Shown piece by piece: positions 1 to 8,336 of a DNA stretch of 15,708 nt. Under the pieces are notes generated by a model. That model saw nothing but the letters and a program-made list of their open reading frames with translations. It had not been told where the DNA came from and did not search any database. The first letter of the stretch is position 1. Each line of letters begins with the position of its first letter. This DNA comes from CAYVTD01 sp964454445 (lineage in GTDB: Bacteria > Bacteroidota > Ignavibacteria > Kapaibacteriales > UBA2268): assembly GCA_964454445.1 (NCBI GenBank), contig CAYVTD010000052.1, positions 1 to 15,708 of the forward strand, in the 5' to 3' direction. The position numbers and the translations under genes are program-made.

Positions 1-87
1 AATGAGCTTGGCTGGGCGCCAGAGATTAGATTTGACGAGGGAATGAAAAAGACAGTAGAATGGTATATAAGCAACGAAAGTTGGTGA
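1..87 (+). CDS. rfbB: dTDP-glucose 4,6-dehydratase, C-terminal end (partial, early TGA)
   Basis: Only the last 28 codons before a TGA are in the window; the gene starts upstream. The peptide begins NELGWAPEIRFDEGMKKTVE and continues WYISNESW, which is the C-terminal signature of RfbB/RmlB (LGW-x-P...F-x-x-G-[IM]-x-K-T-V-x-W-Y). The enzyme is a cytoplasmic NAD-dependent short-chain dehydrogenase/reductase. It converts dTDP-glucose to dTDP-4-keto-6-deoxyglucose, the second step of dTDP-rhamnose and related deoxysugar synthesis. Finding rmlA 2.5 kb downstream supports this. The TGA at 85-87 falls inside the conserved tail, and the same frame keeps matching the family to a TAA at 142-144 (listed separately). 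So the encoded protein is either about 20 residues short, partly read through, or affected by a sequence error. Confidence 0.85.
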   Translation, partial: NELGWAPEIRFDEGMKKTVEWYISNESW

Positions 88-144
88 CAAAATGTTCGTT
101 CTGGTGCCTATCTTGATTATTATAAAAAGCAATATAACTTATAA
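85..144 (+). other. Frame-continuing RfbB tail after an in-frame TGA
   Basis: In the frame of rfbB, the TGA (85-87) is followed by codons reading QNVRSGAYLDYYKKQYNL and then TAA at 142-144. RfbB proteins normally end with W-[WV]-x-x-[VI]-x-S-G-x-Y-x-x-[YW]-x-x-x-x-Y; the E. coli protein has NNVKSGAYQ here, from memory. The segment is therefore a homologous tail and not random intergenic DNA. The TGA stands where many homologs have a second Trp (TGG), one base different. The following base is C, a stop context (UGAC) known to be leaky in bacteria. Whether the tail is translated cannot be told from the DNA. Confidence 0.8.
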
Positions 145-158
145 TTAATAGGATTTCA

Positions 159-1493
159 ATGGATAAATCACAAATTAATGCTCTTCTTAAGCGAATACAA
201 AACAAACAGATAACAGTTGGTGTCATTGGTTTGGGCTATGTCGGTTTGCCTTTGGCTTATGAGCTATCAAGCCATAATGTGCCAACAATTGGATTTGAGG
301 TAAACACTGAAAAAGTAGCTCTGTTGCAAAAAGGCGAAAACTATATTGAAGATCTCAACAATGATCTTGTTCGTAGTGTCTTGATAAAAGGAACTTTGAC
401 AGCCACGGACGATTTTTCAAAATTAGCTGACTGCGATGCCATATATATTTGCGTTCCAACACCATTTACTCCAAATAAAGATCCTAACATTGCTTTTATC
501 GTTTCCGCATCAAGAAGCATAAGAGATAATTTAAAATCGGGTCAGATTATTATTTTGAAAAGCACTACTTTCCCCGGAACGACGGAAAAATATGTTCAAC
601 CTATTTTGGAGGAAAGTGGCTTAATTGCCGGTAAAGATTTCTTCCTTGCTTATTCACCAGAACGTATCGACCCCGGAAACAAGAAATGGAACACTCGAAA
701 TACCCCAATCGTTGTAGGTGGTATCGAAAAAAATTCAACAAAACTTGCCTGTGAAATAACCAAGCTTGCAGTTGATAAAGTTGTGGCTGTAAGTTCGCCT
801 GCTATTGGCGAGATGGAAAAATTGCTTGAGAATATATTTCGTAGCGTAAATATAGCCCTCGTGAACGAAATGGCTCAATTATGCGACAGAATTGGTGTTA
901 ATATTTGGGAAGTGGTCGATGCTGCATCGACGAAACCATTTGGGTTTATGCCTTTTTATCCAGGTCCAGGCATTGGTGGTCATTGTATTTTGATAGATCC
1001 ATATTATCTGTCGTGGATGGCAAGAGAATATGATTTTGAAACGAAATTTATCACTCTTGCAGCTGAAACAAACGAAGAAATGCCGTTTTATGTTAGCTCG
1101 ATGGTCGTCAAAGAGATAGCTAAACAGCCCATTTCATTACATTCAGCTAAAGTTTTATTATTGGGGATGGCTTTTAAGAAAGATGTGAACGATTTACGCC
1201 ATTCTCCTGCGCTAAAAGTAGCTGAAATACTTCTCAATGAAGGATTTGAAATGGTCGATTATTACGATCCATACATTCCAGAAATAAGAATTCTATCAAA
1301 TAAACTATTTTCTATCAAAGAGGTAAATCCTGAGGTATTGAAAAAGTATGATGTTGTTGTGATAACTACCGATCATACAATCATTGATTATAACTCTGTG
1401 GCTGAGCACAGCAAGGTAGTGATTGATACGAGAAACGCTTGTAAAGCTGCAACGAAAAGAGACAATATTATGCTTTTGGGGGCGAGATCTTGA
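159..1493 (+). CDS. UDP-N-acetyl-sugar 6-dehydrogenase (WecC/WbpA family)
   Basis: A 444-residue member of the UDP-glucose/GDP-mannose dehydrogenase family, normal in length. It oxidises C6 of a UDP-N-acetylhexosamine to the uronic acid in two NAD+-dependent steps. Seen in sequence: N-terminal Rossmann motif GLGYVGLPLA (residues 24-33), CVPTP (98-102), K-S-T-T-x-P-G (134-140), the YSPERIDPG block (165-173), and GGHC with the catalytic Cys276, followed by a C-terminal UDP-binding domain. The residue after GGHCI is Leu where most family members have Pro, a mild oddity. The start is ATG with a weak AGGA upstream. The stop overlaps the TTG start of the epimerase gene, so the two are translationally coupled. 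With WecB it most likely makes UDP-ManNAcA. A WbpA-type UDP-GlcNAc dehydrogenase is the alternative, so no symbol is given. Confidence 0.9.
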   Translation: MDKSQINALLKRIQNKQITVGVIGLGYVGLPLAYELSSHNVPTIGFEVNTEKVALLQKGENYIEDLNNDLVRSVLIKGTLTATDDFSKLADCDAIYICVPTPFTPNKDPNIAFIVSASRSIRDNLKSGQIIILKSTTFPGTTEKYVQPILEESGLIAGKDFFLAYSPERIDPGNKKWNTRNTPIVVGGIEKNSTKLACEITKLAVDKVVAVSSPAIGEMEKLLENIFRSVNIALVNEMAQLCDRIGVNIWEVVDAASTKPFGFMPFYPGPGIGGHCILIDPYYLSWMAREYDFETKFITLAAETNEEMPFYVSSMVVKEIAKQPISLHSAKVLLLGMAFKKDVNDLRHSPALKVAEILLNEGFEMVDYYDPYIPEIRILSNKLFSIKEVNPEVLKKYDVVVITTDHTIIDYNSVAEHSKVVIDTRNACKAATKRDNIMLLGARS

Positions 1494-2596
1494 TTAAAAT
1501 TATTTCAGTGGTTGGCGCAAGACCAAATTTTATGAAAGTGGCTCCTTTGCATAGAGCTTTTTCTGCTTATAAAGACAGAGTAAGCCATTTGATTGTCCAT
1601 ACCGGGCAGCATTATGATTATTCAATGTCCGATGCCTTTTTCAAAGATTTGGAAATGCCTCAACCGGCTTATTTCTTAGGTGCCGGCTCTGGCACGCATG
1701 CGGAACAGACAGCGAGGATTATTCTTGAATTTGAAAAAGTGCTAATTAAAGAAAAACCTGATTTTGTTATCGTTGTTGGTGATGTCAATTCCACCATTGC
1801 TTGTTCTCTAACATCAGTAAAATTGGGGATAGCAACTGCCCACGTCGAAGGTGGATTGCGCAGCGGCGACAGGACAATGCCTGAAGAAATCAATCGCTTG
1901 GCTACTGATGCCATCTGTGATTATTGTTTTGTTACTGAATATGATGCCGAAGAAAATTTGAAAAAGGAAGGTTTCCCTGAAGATAGAATTTTTTTCACAG
2001 GCAACACGATGATTGACTCTCAGCATTATGCTATGGCTAAGGCAAAGGAAAGCCAAATACTTGATGATTATGGGCTAAACAAAAAAGATTATGTACTTGT
2101 TACGCTTCACCGCCCGAGCAATGTCGATAATAAGGAGCAACTGGCTATGCTTATTGATGTTTTCAAGTATATTGGTTTCCACAAGAAAATTGTCTTCCCT
2201 GCGCATCCGAGAACAACGAAAAACATAAAAAATTTTAGACTTGAATCGGCAGCAAATGATATGAAAAACTTGTTAATAAAAGAGCCGGTTGGGTATATTG
2301 ATTTTCTTTCGCTTACGATGAACTCAGCTTTTGTAATAACAGATTCTGGTGGAATTCAGGAAGAAACAACTGCTCTCGGAATTCCTTGCATAACATTGAG
2401 AACAACTACTGAAAGACCAATTACTTGCGAAATAGGTACCAATGAGCTTGTAATGCCAGATTTTGACAAGATTATACGCGCAATCGACAAAGTATTATCC
2501 GGTAGCCACAAAAAAGGCGATATCCCGAAATACTGGGACGGTCGAGCAGCTGAAAGAATTGCAAAAATAATTGTTGAAGATATTTTCAAAGGGTAG
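1490..2596 (+). CDS. wecB: UDP-N-acetylglucosamine 2-epimerase (non-hydrolysing)
   Basis: A 368-residue, full-length cytoplasmic enzyme that interconverts UDP-GlcNAc and UDP-ManNAc. Family motifs: VVGARPNFMK near the N-terminus, HTGQHYD (37-43), GDVNST with Asp98, HVEGGLRSGDRTMPEEINR with Glu120 and Glu132, LHRPSN with His207, and DSGGIQEE near the C-terminus. Asp98, Glu120, Glu132 and His207 correspond to the catalytic set of E. coli WecB (Asp95, Glu117, Glu131, His213). The start is TTG at 1490, which overlaps the TGA of the dehydrogenase (TTGA) and is preceded by a GGGGGCGAG purine tract. The next ATG would delete the essential RPNF motif, so TTG is preferred. Coupling to the dehydrogenase suggests the product is consumed for UDP-ManNAcA. 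A WbpI-type epimerase acting on an acidic sugar nucleotide is possible. Confidence 0.93.
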   Translation: MIKIISVVGARPNFMKVAPLHRAFSAYKDRVSHLIVHTGQHYDYSMSDAFFKDLEMPQPAYFLGAGSGTHAEQTARIILEFEKVLIKEKPDFVIVVGDVNSTIACSLTSVKLGIATAHVEGGLRSGDRTMPEEINRLATDAICDYCFVTEYDAEENLKKEGFPEDRIFFTGNTMIDSQHYAMAKAKESQILDDYGLNKKDYVLVTLHRPSNVDNKEQLAMLIDVFKYIGFHKKIVFPAHPRTTKNIKNFRLESAANDMKNLLIKEPVGYIDFLSLTMNSAFVITDSGGIQEETTALGIPCITLRTTTERPITCEIGTNELVMPDFDKIIRAIDKVLSGSHKKGDIPKYWDGRAAERIAKIIVEDIFKG

Positions 2597-2600
2597 GTTA

Positions 2601-3470
<870 letters not shown>

Positions 3471-3529
3471 TTGAATGGTGTTTTAGGTCACTCTAATCAC
3501 ATTAAAAATATTGGTTTACTAGAAACATA

Positions 3530-4135
3530 ATGAGAATAAAACCCATAAATATTATAATTATGTTTTTTGCATTTTTTTTAAGTGCTAAAGCGGAGAAAAT
3601 ATTAAAAAATTATGATGTTATCGACTCTTTACTCGATTTAAGTGCTGAAAAGTTTGTATCTGTTGTTGAAAAAGCTGATAACAAATCAATTTCGATTGAG
3701 ATTAATCAACATCCTGCAGCTTGGTTGCTTGATTCAAAGATTCACAAGAGATGCTCAGACAAAAATATCAAGATATTCAATAAAAGTTCTAATGGCTCTT
3801 TGCCTCTTGAATTGTGGCTCGAACAAATAAAAATTGAATATCATATAACTGATATATGCGAAGATACGCTTAACAGAATTATTACAACGAAAGTTTCGGG
3901 AAAATATACAAAATCGGACGGAGAGATTGTGATTATTCCTGAAATTATTTATAATTATAAAGATTTCATCGACAAAAAAGATATTGACCTAATTAATAGC
4001 AAGGAACACGATTTCGCTCAGGCGCAAGCTCCAGCTGAAGAAAGTAGTTTCTGGGATGATGCTGTACAACCCTTGCTTTTTATTTCTACTACGATTGTAA
4101 CCATCATTCTGCTGTTTACAATTAGGTCAAAATAA
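3530..4135 (+). CDS. Exported, C-terminally anchored protein of unknown function
   Basis: A 201-residue protein that I do not recognise. Residues 1-21 look like a signal peptide (basic start, hydrophobic IIIMFFAFFLS, AKA cleavage site). The middle part is a soluble mixed alpha/beta region rich in Lys, Asp and Ile, with a short QAQAPAE linker at about 164-170. A single hydrophobic helix at about 181-198 precedes a short basic end (IRSK). The predicted topology is therefore a periplasmic domain held to the inner membrane by a C-terminal anchor. Residues 93-102 (LELWLEQIKI) are amphipathic and Trp-rich. Its ATG has only a poor ribosome binding site. It sits 59 bases after rmlA and 37 before leuC, so its link to either is unproven. 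A lineage-specific envelope protein is the best guess. Confidence 0.7.
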   Translation: MRIKPINIIIMFFAFFLSAKAEKILKNYDVIDSLLDLSAEKFVSVVEKADNKSISIEINQHPAAWLLDSKIHKRCSDKNIKIFNKSSNGSLPLELWLEQIKIEYHITDICEDTLNRIITTKVSGKYTKSDGEIVIIPEIIYNYKDFIDKKDIDLINSKEHDFAQAQAPAEESSFWDDAVQPLLFISTTIVTIILLFTIRSK

Positions 4136-4172
4136 CAATAGTTTTTTTATAAATATTAATATTGGAGGATAT

Positions 4173-5462
4173 ATGCCGGGAACAATGGTAGAGCAGATAC
4201 TCGCCGCCGCAAGTGGCAAAGACAGGGTATCTCCCGGAGAGATTGTCGAACCACGGGCGGGACTTGCAATGTCACATGAGAATGCTGCCCTTGTCATCAA
4301 TCAATTTCTTGAGATTTACAAAGGGGTTCCTAAAGAAGCGAAAGTATGGGATCCGAGCAAAATAGCTATAATATTCGACCACCGCGTGCCAGCCGAAAGT
4401 TCGAAAACGGCAACAAACCAAAAAAAGATTCGCAACTTTATCGAAGCACAAGGTATCACTAAATTCCACGATATCCGTGGCGACGAAGGTGGTATATGCC
4501 ATCAAATTTTACCCGAATATGGTTACATTAAACCGGGTTTGGTCGTAGTCGGTACTGATAGCCATACAACAAGCCACGGCGCTCTTGGTGCTTTTTCGTT
4601 TGGAATAGGTGCCACTGAAATGGCTTCTGTTTGGGCGCTGGGTTCGGTTTTAAACGTGGAAGTACCGCATACATTAAAAGTCGTTGTAAACGGGAAATTC
4701 AAAGAAAATGTCTCCGCCAAGGACCTGATTTTATATCTAATTGGAATGATTTCCGCTGAGGGCGCCAATTTCAAAGTATTGGAGTTCCACGGGGAAACAA
4801 TAAGGAATATGAGCACATCGGGACGACTTACTATATGCAATATGAGTGTCGAAGCAGGCGCAACTTCAGGAATTGTTCCGCCCGACCAGGAAACGCTTAG
4901 ATATTTGCGTGAAGAAGCAGGGGTAACCGACCAAATCGAATTGATTACGCCTAGTGCTGATGCTGTCTATGAAAAAGTGATTGAAATAGATGCTTCATCG
5001 CTTGTCCCACAAACTGCATGTCCGCATACCGTTGATAATGTAAAGCCGGTAAGTGAGGTGGAAGGCTTAAAAATTGACCAAGTGGTGATAGGTTCCTGCA
5101 CAAATGGGCGCCTTGACGATTTGAAAACTGCTGCCGACATACTTCGCGGCAAAAAAGTAGCAAAGACAACGCGAATGCTCGTATTTCCTGCTTCTGCAAG
5201 AATATACAAGCAAGCCCTTGACTTGGGATATGTATCCGATTTTGTAAAAGCAGGTGCTGTTGTTATGAATCCAGGTTGCGGTCCTTGCCTGGGTGTACAT
5301 CAGGGTGCACTTGGCGATGGTGAAAGAGCAATGGCAACAACAAACAGGAATTTCAAAGGACGTATGGGCAACCCGCGTGGCGAAGTTTATCTCGGTTCTG
5401 CTGCAACTGCAGCTTATACAGCTTTGAATGGTGTAATCACTAACCCTATGAAAGGAGAATAA
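4173..5462 (+). CDS. leuC: 3-isopropylmalate dehydratase-type hydro-lyase, large subunit
   Basis: A 429-residue aconitase-superfamily large subunit of the shorter (about 420-residue, archaeal/bacterial type) LeuC class. With LeuD it isomerises 2-isopropylmalate to 3-isopropylmalate in leucine synthesis; close relatives act on citramalate, homocitrate or 2,3-dimethylmalate. Seen: GTDSHTTSHGALGAF (128-141), GSCTNGR with Cys309, and NPGCGPCLG with Cys369 and Cys372. These three Cys bind the [4Fe-4S] cluster that activates substrate. The C-terminal NRNFKGRMG block is also present. The start is fixed by a strong TTGGAGG site seven bases upstream. leuD follows after two bases. No leuA or leuB is in the window, so the exact substrate is not settled by context. 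Confidence 0.9.
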   Translation: MPGTMVEQILAAASGKDRVSPGEIVEPRAGLAMSHENAALVINQFLEIYKGVPKEAKVWDPSKIAIIFDHRVPAESSKTATNQKKIRNFIEAQGITKFHDIRGDEGGICHQILPEYGYIKPGLVVVGTDSHTTSHGALGAFSFGIGATEMASVWALGSVLNVEVPHTLKVVVNGKFKENVSAKDLILYLIGMISAEGANFKVLEFHGETIRNMSTSGRLTICNMSVEAGATSGIVPPDQETLRYLREEAGVTDQIELITPSADAVYEKVIEIDASSLVPQTACPHTVDNVKPVSEVEGLKIDQVVIGSCTNGRLDDLKTAADILRGKKVAKTTRMLVFPASARIYKQALDLGYVSDFVKAGAVVMNPGCGPCLGVHQGALGDGERAMATTNRNFKGRMGNPRGEVYLGSAATAAYTALNGVITNPMKGE

Positions 5463-5464
5463 CA

Positions 5465-5959
5465 ATGGCTAAAGTGATTTATAGTTTTGGTAACGATATT
5501 TCCACGGATATAATCTATCCAGGACGCTTTATGGCAACAGTTCTTCCTACGGAAACCCCGCAATTTTGCTTTGCCGACAACGAAGAACTAAACACATTGC
5601 TTAACAGCAAAAATTATCCGGAAGGTTCTGTGATCGCAGGCGGCAAGAACTTCGGTTGTGGTTCTTCACGCGAGCAGGCTGTTTCTACTTTGAAAGGGCA
5701 TGGGCTTACAATTATTGCAAAGCATTTTGCAAGAATTTTCCTGCAAAATAGCATTAATTTAGGATTACAAACAATTATGTCGCCCGATTTCGAAGCGGTA
5801 ACAGGAGACGAACTCGAAATTTTACACGACAAGATAATCAATAAAACGAGTGGTAAAGAGTATATCGTTATCCCTCATCCTGAAGCAAAGCAGAAAATAA
5901 TCGACGCAGGCGGTTTAATTCCATACACAAGAGCAAAACTTTTGGAAAATTTGAAGTAA
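5465..5959 (+). CDS. leuD: 3-isopropylmalate dehydratase-type hydro-lyase, small subunit
   Basis: A 164-residue swivel-domain subunit, normal for the short LeuD class and the partner of the upstream LeuC. Seen: N-terminal D-I-S-T-D-I-I-Y-P-G-R-F (11-22), corresponding to the family's D-x-x-T-D-x-I-x-P-x-x-[FY], and GCGSSREQA (64-72), which carries the substrate-binding Ser-Ser-Arg. The segment just after PGRF (MATVLPTETP) is the specificity loop. It is not the YLRT/YLRL seen in classical isopropylmalate isomerases, so another 2-hydroxyacid substrate is possible. It has a good AAAGGAG site, located in the end of leuC, and is clearly co-transcribed and co-translated with it. No terminator follows; the 141 bases downstream are AT-rich. 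Confidence 0.88.
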   Translation: MAKVIYSFGNDISTDIIYPGRFMATVLPTETPQFCFADNEELNTLLNSKNYPEGSVIAGGKNFGCGSSREQAVSTLKGHGLTIIAKHFARIFLQNSINLGLQTIMSPDFEAVTGDELEILHDKIINKTSGKEYIVIPHPEAKQKIIDAGGLIPYTRAKLLENLK

Positions 5960-6100
5960 TTTGATATATTGAGTTCGATTTTCTTTAGTTTTTGTTATAT
6001 ATAATAATAAATAATCTTAAATAAAGATAAATCATTGAACAGAATAAAAATATCAAATCCAACTTATACAAAAGTTAAATCTTTTCAAAGGAGTTAAAAA

Positions 6101-7648
6101 ATGAAAAACTCGCCCTTGACAACAGTAGCTGTTATATTTTTTGTTATTTGTTTCCTTGTTCCAGCTTATTCGCAAGAGGAAACACCGACGGAAATGTCAA
6201 CCGCCATAAAAAAGCATGTAATGTATCTTGCTTCAGGCGAATTGCAGGGACGCCTTCCTGGCGAACCAGGTAATTATCAAGCAGCTGAATATTTGCTTAA
6301 CCAGTTCAAAACGATTGGTCTTAGCCCAATCAATAACAACTTTAAACAAGATTTCCCTTTCGTTGTTGGTACCGGCTTAAAAGGCATAAACGAAGTCTAT
6401 TTCAATACAATAGTTAAACGTCCGGGCTTGCCCGAATCAATGTGGAAAAAGATGAGAAGAAATTGGGAAATTGACAACGATTGGTTTCCTATGCGTTTTT
6501 CTAAAAATGGCAATGTCGAGGGCGAGTTGGCTTTTGTTGGCCATGGAGTTACTGCTAAAGAATTAAATTACGACGATTATGCGGGTATGGACGTAAAAGG
6601 AAAGATAGTGATTGTGCTGGCAGATTCTGCTGAAGATGTAGCCCAATCTGCTTTTCTTAGCGATTACAAGTCGCTTCGCTATAAAACGGAAAATGCCGGT
6701 AATCACGGTGCAGTCGGAATCATTTTCGTTAAAAAACAAAGTGATTCGGCTAATAACTGGTATAGGATGGTTCCAGAACCGCAACGATGGAACAACGATT
6801 TGGTCGCTATTCAAGCAAATCGATTAAGCATTGCCAAGTTTTTCCCGAGAGAATATACACTTTATCCTCTCGAAAAAGAAATCGCCGAGAAAAAACAACC
6901 TAAAAGTTTTACTTTGCCAGATGTAACTATTTCAATAACAACAGATCTCGAGCAAGCAGAAAAGCAGATCCCCAATATCTTCGGTATGATAGCTGGAACA
7001 GATCCTGCAAAAAATAACCAATATATTGTTGTTGGTGCACATTTCGACCACATTGGCTTGGGCAAAGACAGCAGCCGATATAAATCGCCCTATTGGGATC
7101 AAGGTTATAAACTACATTATGGCGCTGATGACAATGCCTCTGGAACTGCTGCCTTAATTGAGTTAGCTCGTTTGCTAAAAAACAATCCGCTGCCAAATCC
7201 TGTTGTATTTGTAGGATTTAATTCGAATGAGTTTGGCACATTAGGCTCGGCATATTTTGTAAAAAATGCACCTGTAGAAGCAAAAAACATTATTTGTATG
7301 ATCGATTTGGACATGGTTGGCAGAATGAGTGGTTTCAGGCTGAATGCTTTTGGTGGAGCATCTTCTATGATGCTCGACACACTTTTAAATCAGACATCGC
7401 AAAACAATACGGTGAAAATCTACAAAATGAATTCTGAAGAAGTGCGTGGCGATCATTTTAATTTTTATGATAGTGGCATACCTTTTGTCCTTTTAACAAC
7501 CGGAATGCACAACGATTATCATCGACCGACAGACACAGCAGAAAGATTGCAATATAACGGTATTGCGAGAGTAGTTGCATTTACCGAAAGTTTCTTGCGA
7601 TTAATCTCTTCACAACAAGAAAAACCGGATTATAGAAAGATGAATTGA
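6101..7648 (+). CDS. Secreted M28-family metallopeptidase-like protein with PA-type insert
   Basis: A 515-residue protein with a signal peptide (about 1-24, hydrophobic VAVIFFVICFLV then PAYS). An N-terminal stretch is followed by a PA-like protease-associated region (about 137-260, containing GELAFVGHG and VKGKIVIVLAD) and a C-terminal M28 zinc-aminopeptidase domain (about 290-505). Metal ligands expected for M28 can be assigned: His314 (GAHFDH), Asp343/344 (GADDNASG), Glu377, Asp404 (DLDMVG) and His474 (YHRPTDT). The usual Glu-Glu pair of the [SA]-x-E-E-x-G-x-x-GS motif reads Asn376-Glu377 (NSNEFGTLGS). The metal-binding Glu is kept, but the general-base Glu is Asn. The protein may therefore have low or altered activity. 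It has a strong AAAGGAG site, stands alone, and likely acts in the periplasm or outside the cell. Confidence 0.9.
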   Translation: MKNSPLTTVAVIFFVICFLVPAYSQEETPTEMSTAIKKHVMYLASGELQGRLPGEPGNYQAAEYLLNQFKTIGLSPINNNFKQDFPFVVGTGLKGINEVYFNTIVKRPGLPESMWKKMRRNWEIDNDWFPMRFSKNGNVEGELAFVGHGVTAKELNYDDYAGMDVKGKIVIVLADSAEDVAQSAFLSDYKSLRYKTENAGNHGAVGIIFVKKQSDSANNWYRMVPEPQRWNNDLVAIQANRLSIAKFFPREYTLYPLEKEIAEKKQPKSFTLPDVTISITTDLEQAEKQIPNIFGMIAGTDPAKNNQYIVVGAHFDHIGLGKDSSRYKSPYWDQGYKLHYGADDNASGTAALIELARLLKNNPLPNPVVFVGFNSNEFGTLGSAYFVKNAPVEAKNIICMIDLDMVGRMSGFRLNAFGGASSMMLDTLLNQTSQNNTVKIYKMNSEEVRGDHFNFYDSGIPFVLLTTGMHNDYHRPTDTAERLQYNGIARVVAFTESFLRLISSQQEKPDYRKMN

Positions 7649-7790
7649 AAATTTTGCCAGTATTATGATTCAGTATAAAAAATTTTTATTTTAATATTGC
7701 ATAATTTAATGAAATTTACTAAATTGCTTTTTATTAAAAAGAATAATTCAAGATAATAAGCAAAATAATGGAAATAAATGAAGGGATAGT

Positions 7791-8279
7791 ATGAAAAAAC
7801 CTTTTGTTCTTGTTGTAGATGATAATCGAATAACTACCAAACTTCTAAGGCGATACCTCGAAGCAAACGGTTACGAGTCACTTGAGGCTTATGATGGAAT
7901 AGACTGTCTTGAAAAAATAGCAAAACGCCATCCCGATGCAGTTGTTCTTGATGTTATGATGCCACGAATGGATGGTTACGAGACGGTTAAAAATGTAAAA
8001 GCTGATGAAGCAACCAAACATATTCCTGTCGTAATCGTAACAGCTCTGAACGATGTTGCCAATCAAATCAAATCAATAGAAGCCGGCGCAGACGATTTTT
8101 TGAGTAAACCAATAGAAGAAAAGCTTCTTATTGCCAAAGTGCGATTGCTATCTTCCTTGAACCTTGAGAAGAAAAGGGCAGATTTACTGGCCGATATTCT
8201 AACGAAAACAGCAAATGGTTCTTACAACCCCAAAGGCAAATCAATCGAAGAGATTATTTCTGAAAACGAATTAAATTGA
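7791..8279 (+). CDS. Stand-alone response-regulator receiver protein
   Basis: A 162-residue protein consisting of a CheY-like REC domain (about 5-122) and a roughly 40-residue polar tail with no recognisable output domain. Seen: acidic pocket Asp10-Asp11, phospho-acceptor Asp54 in VVLDVMMPRMDGYE, switch Thr84 (VIVTA) and Lys106 (SKP). All residues needed for phosphorylation are present. It would be phosphorylated by a histidine kinase encoded elsewhere and signal by protein contact; the receiver halves of PleD-like and other multi-REC regulators look similar. The start is ATG behind an AAGGGATAG site (about 7780-7788). It forms a single-gene unit, with 142 AT-rich bases before it and an intrinsic terminator just after. 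It has no kinase neighbour, so its pathway is unknown. Confidence 0.92.
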   Translation: MKKPFVLVVDDNRITTKLLRRYLEANGYESLEAYDGIDCLEKIAKRHPDAVVLDVMMPRMDGYETVKNVKADEATKHIPVVIVTALNDVANQIKSIEAGADDFLSKPIEEKLLIAKVRLLSSLNLEKKRADLLADILTKTANGSYNPKGKSIEEIISENELN

Positions 8280-8302
8280 TGTGTTTTTATTATACTATTA
8301 TT

Positions 8303-8336
8303 CCTTGCTGGATTATTTCAGCAAGGATTTTATTTT
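8303..8336 (+). terminator. Intrinsic terminator after the response-regulator gene
   Basis: A perfect 8-bp stem CCTTGCTG (8303-8310) / CAGCAAGG (8319-8326) with loop GATTATTT is followed by the T-rich run ATTTTATTTT. It lies 24 bases past the TGA at 8279. It would end transcription of the receiver gene and separate it from the LEA14-like gene. Confidence 0.85.

Noticed and set aside
2571..2600. Longer start (TTG 2571) for rmlA
   Set aside because: It adds ten residues lying inside wecB that the family lacks; ATG 2601 has a purine-rich site and the standard N-terminus.
5067..5465. 132-codon minus-strand open frame over leuC
   Set aside because: Antisense to the conserved Cys motifs of leuC, with a Cys/Ser-rich translation typical of a shadow frame.
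5959..6058. Inverted repeat ATTTGATAT / ATATCAAAT flanking the leuD-M28 gap
   Set aside because: Nine AT-rich base pairs with an 82-base loop are expected by chance in this composition; no T-run or regulatory logic.
7649..7790. Near-palindrome CTTTTTATTAAAAAG as terminator of the M28 gene
   Set aside because: No GC pairs beyond the ends and no following T-tract; looks like ordinary AT-rich spacer.
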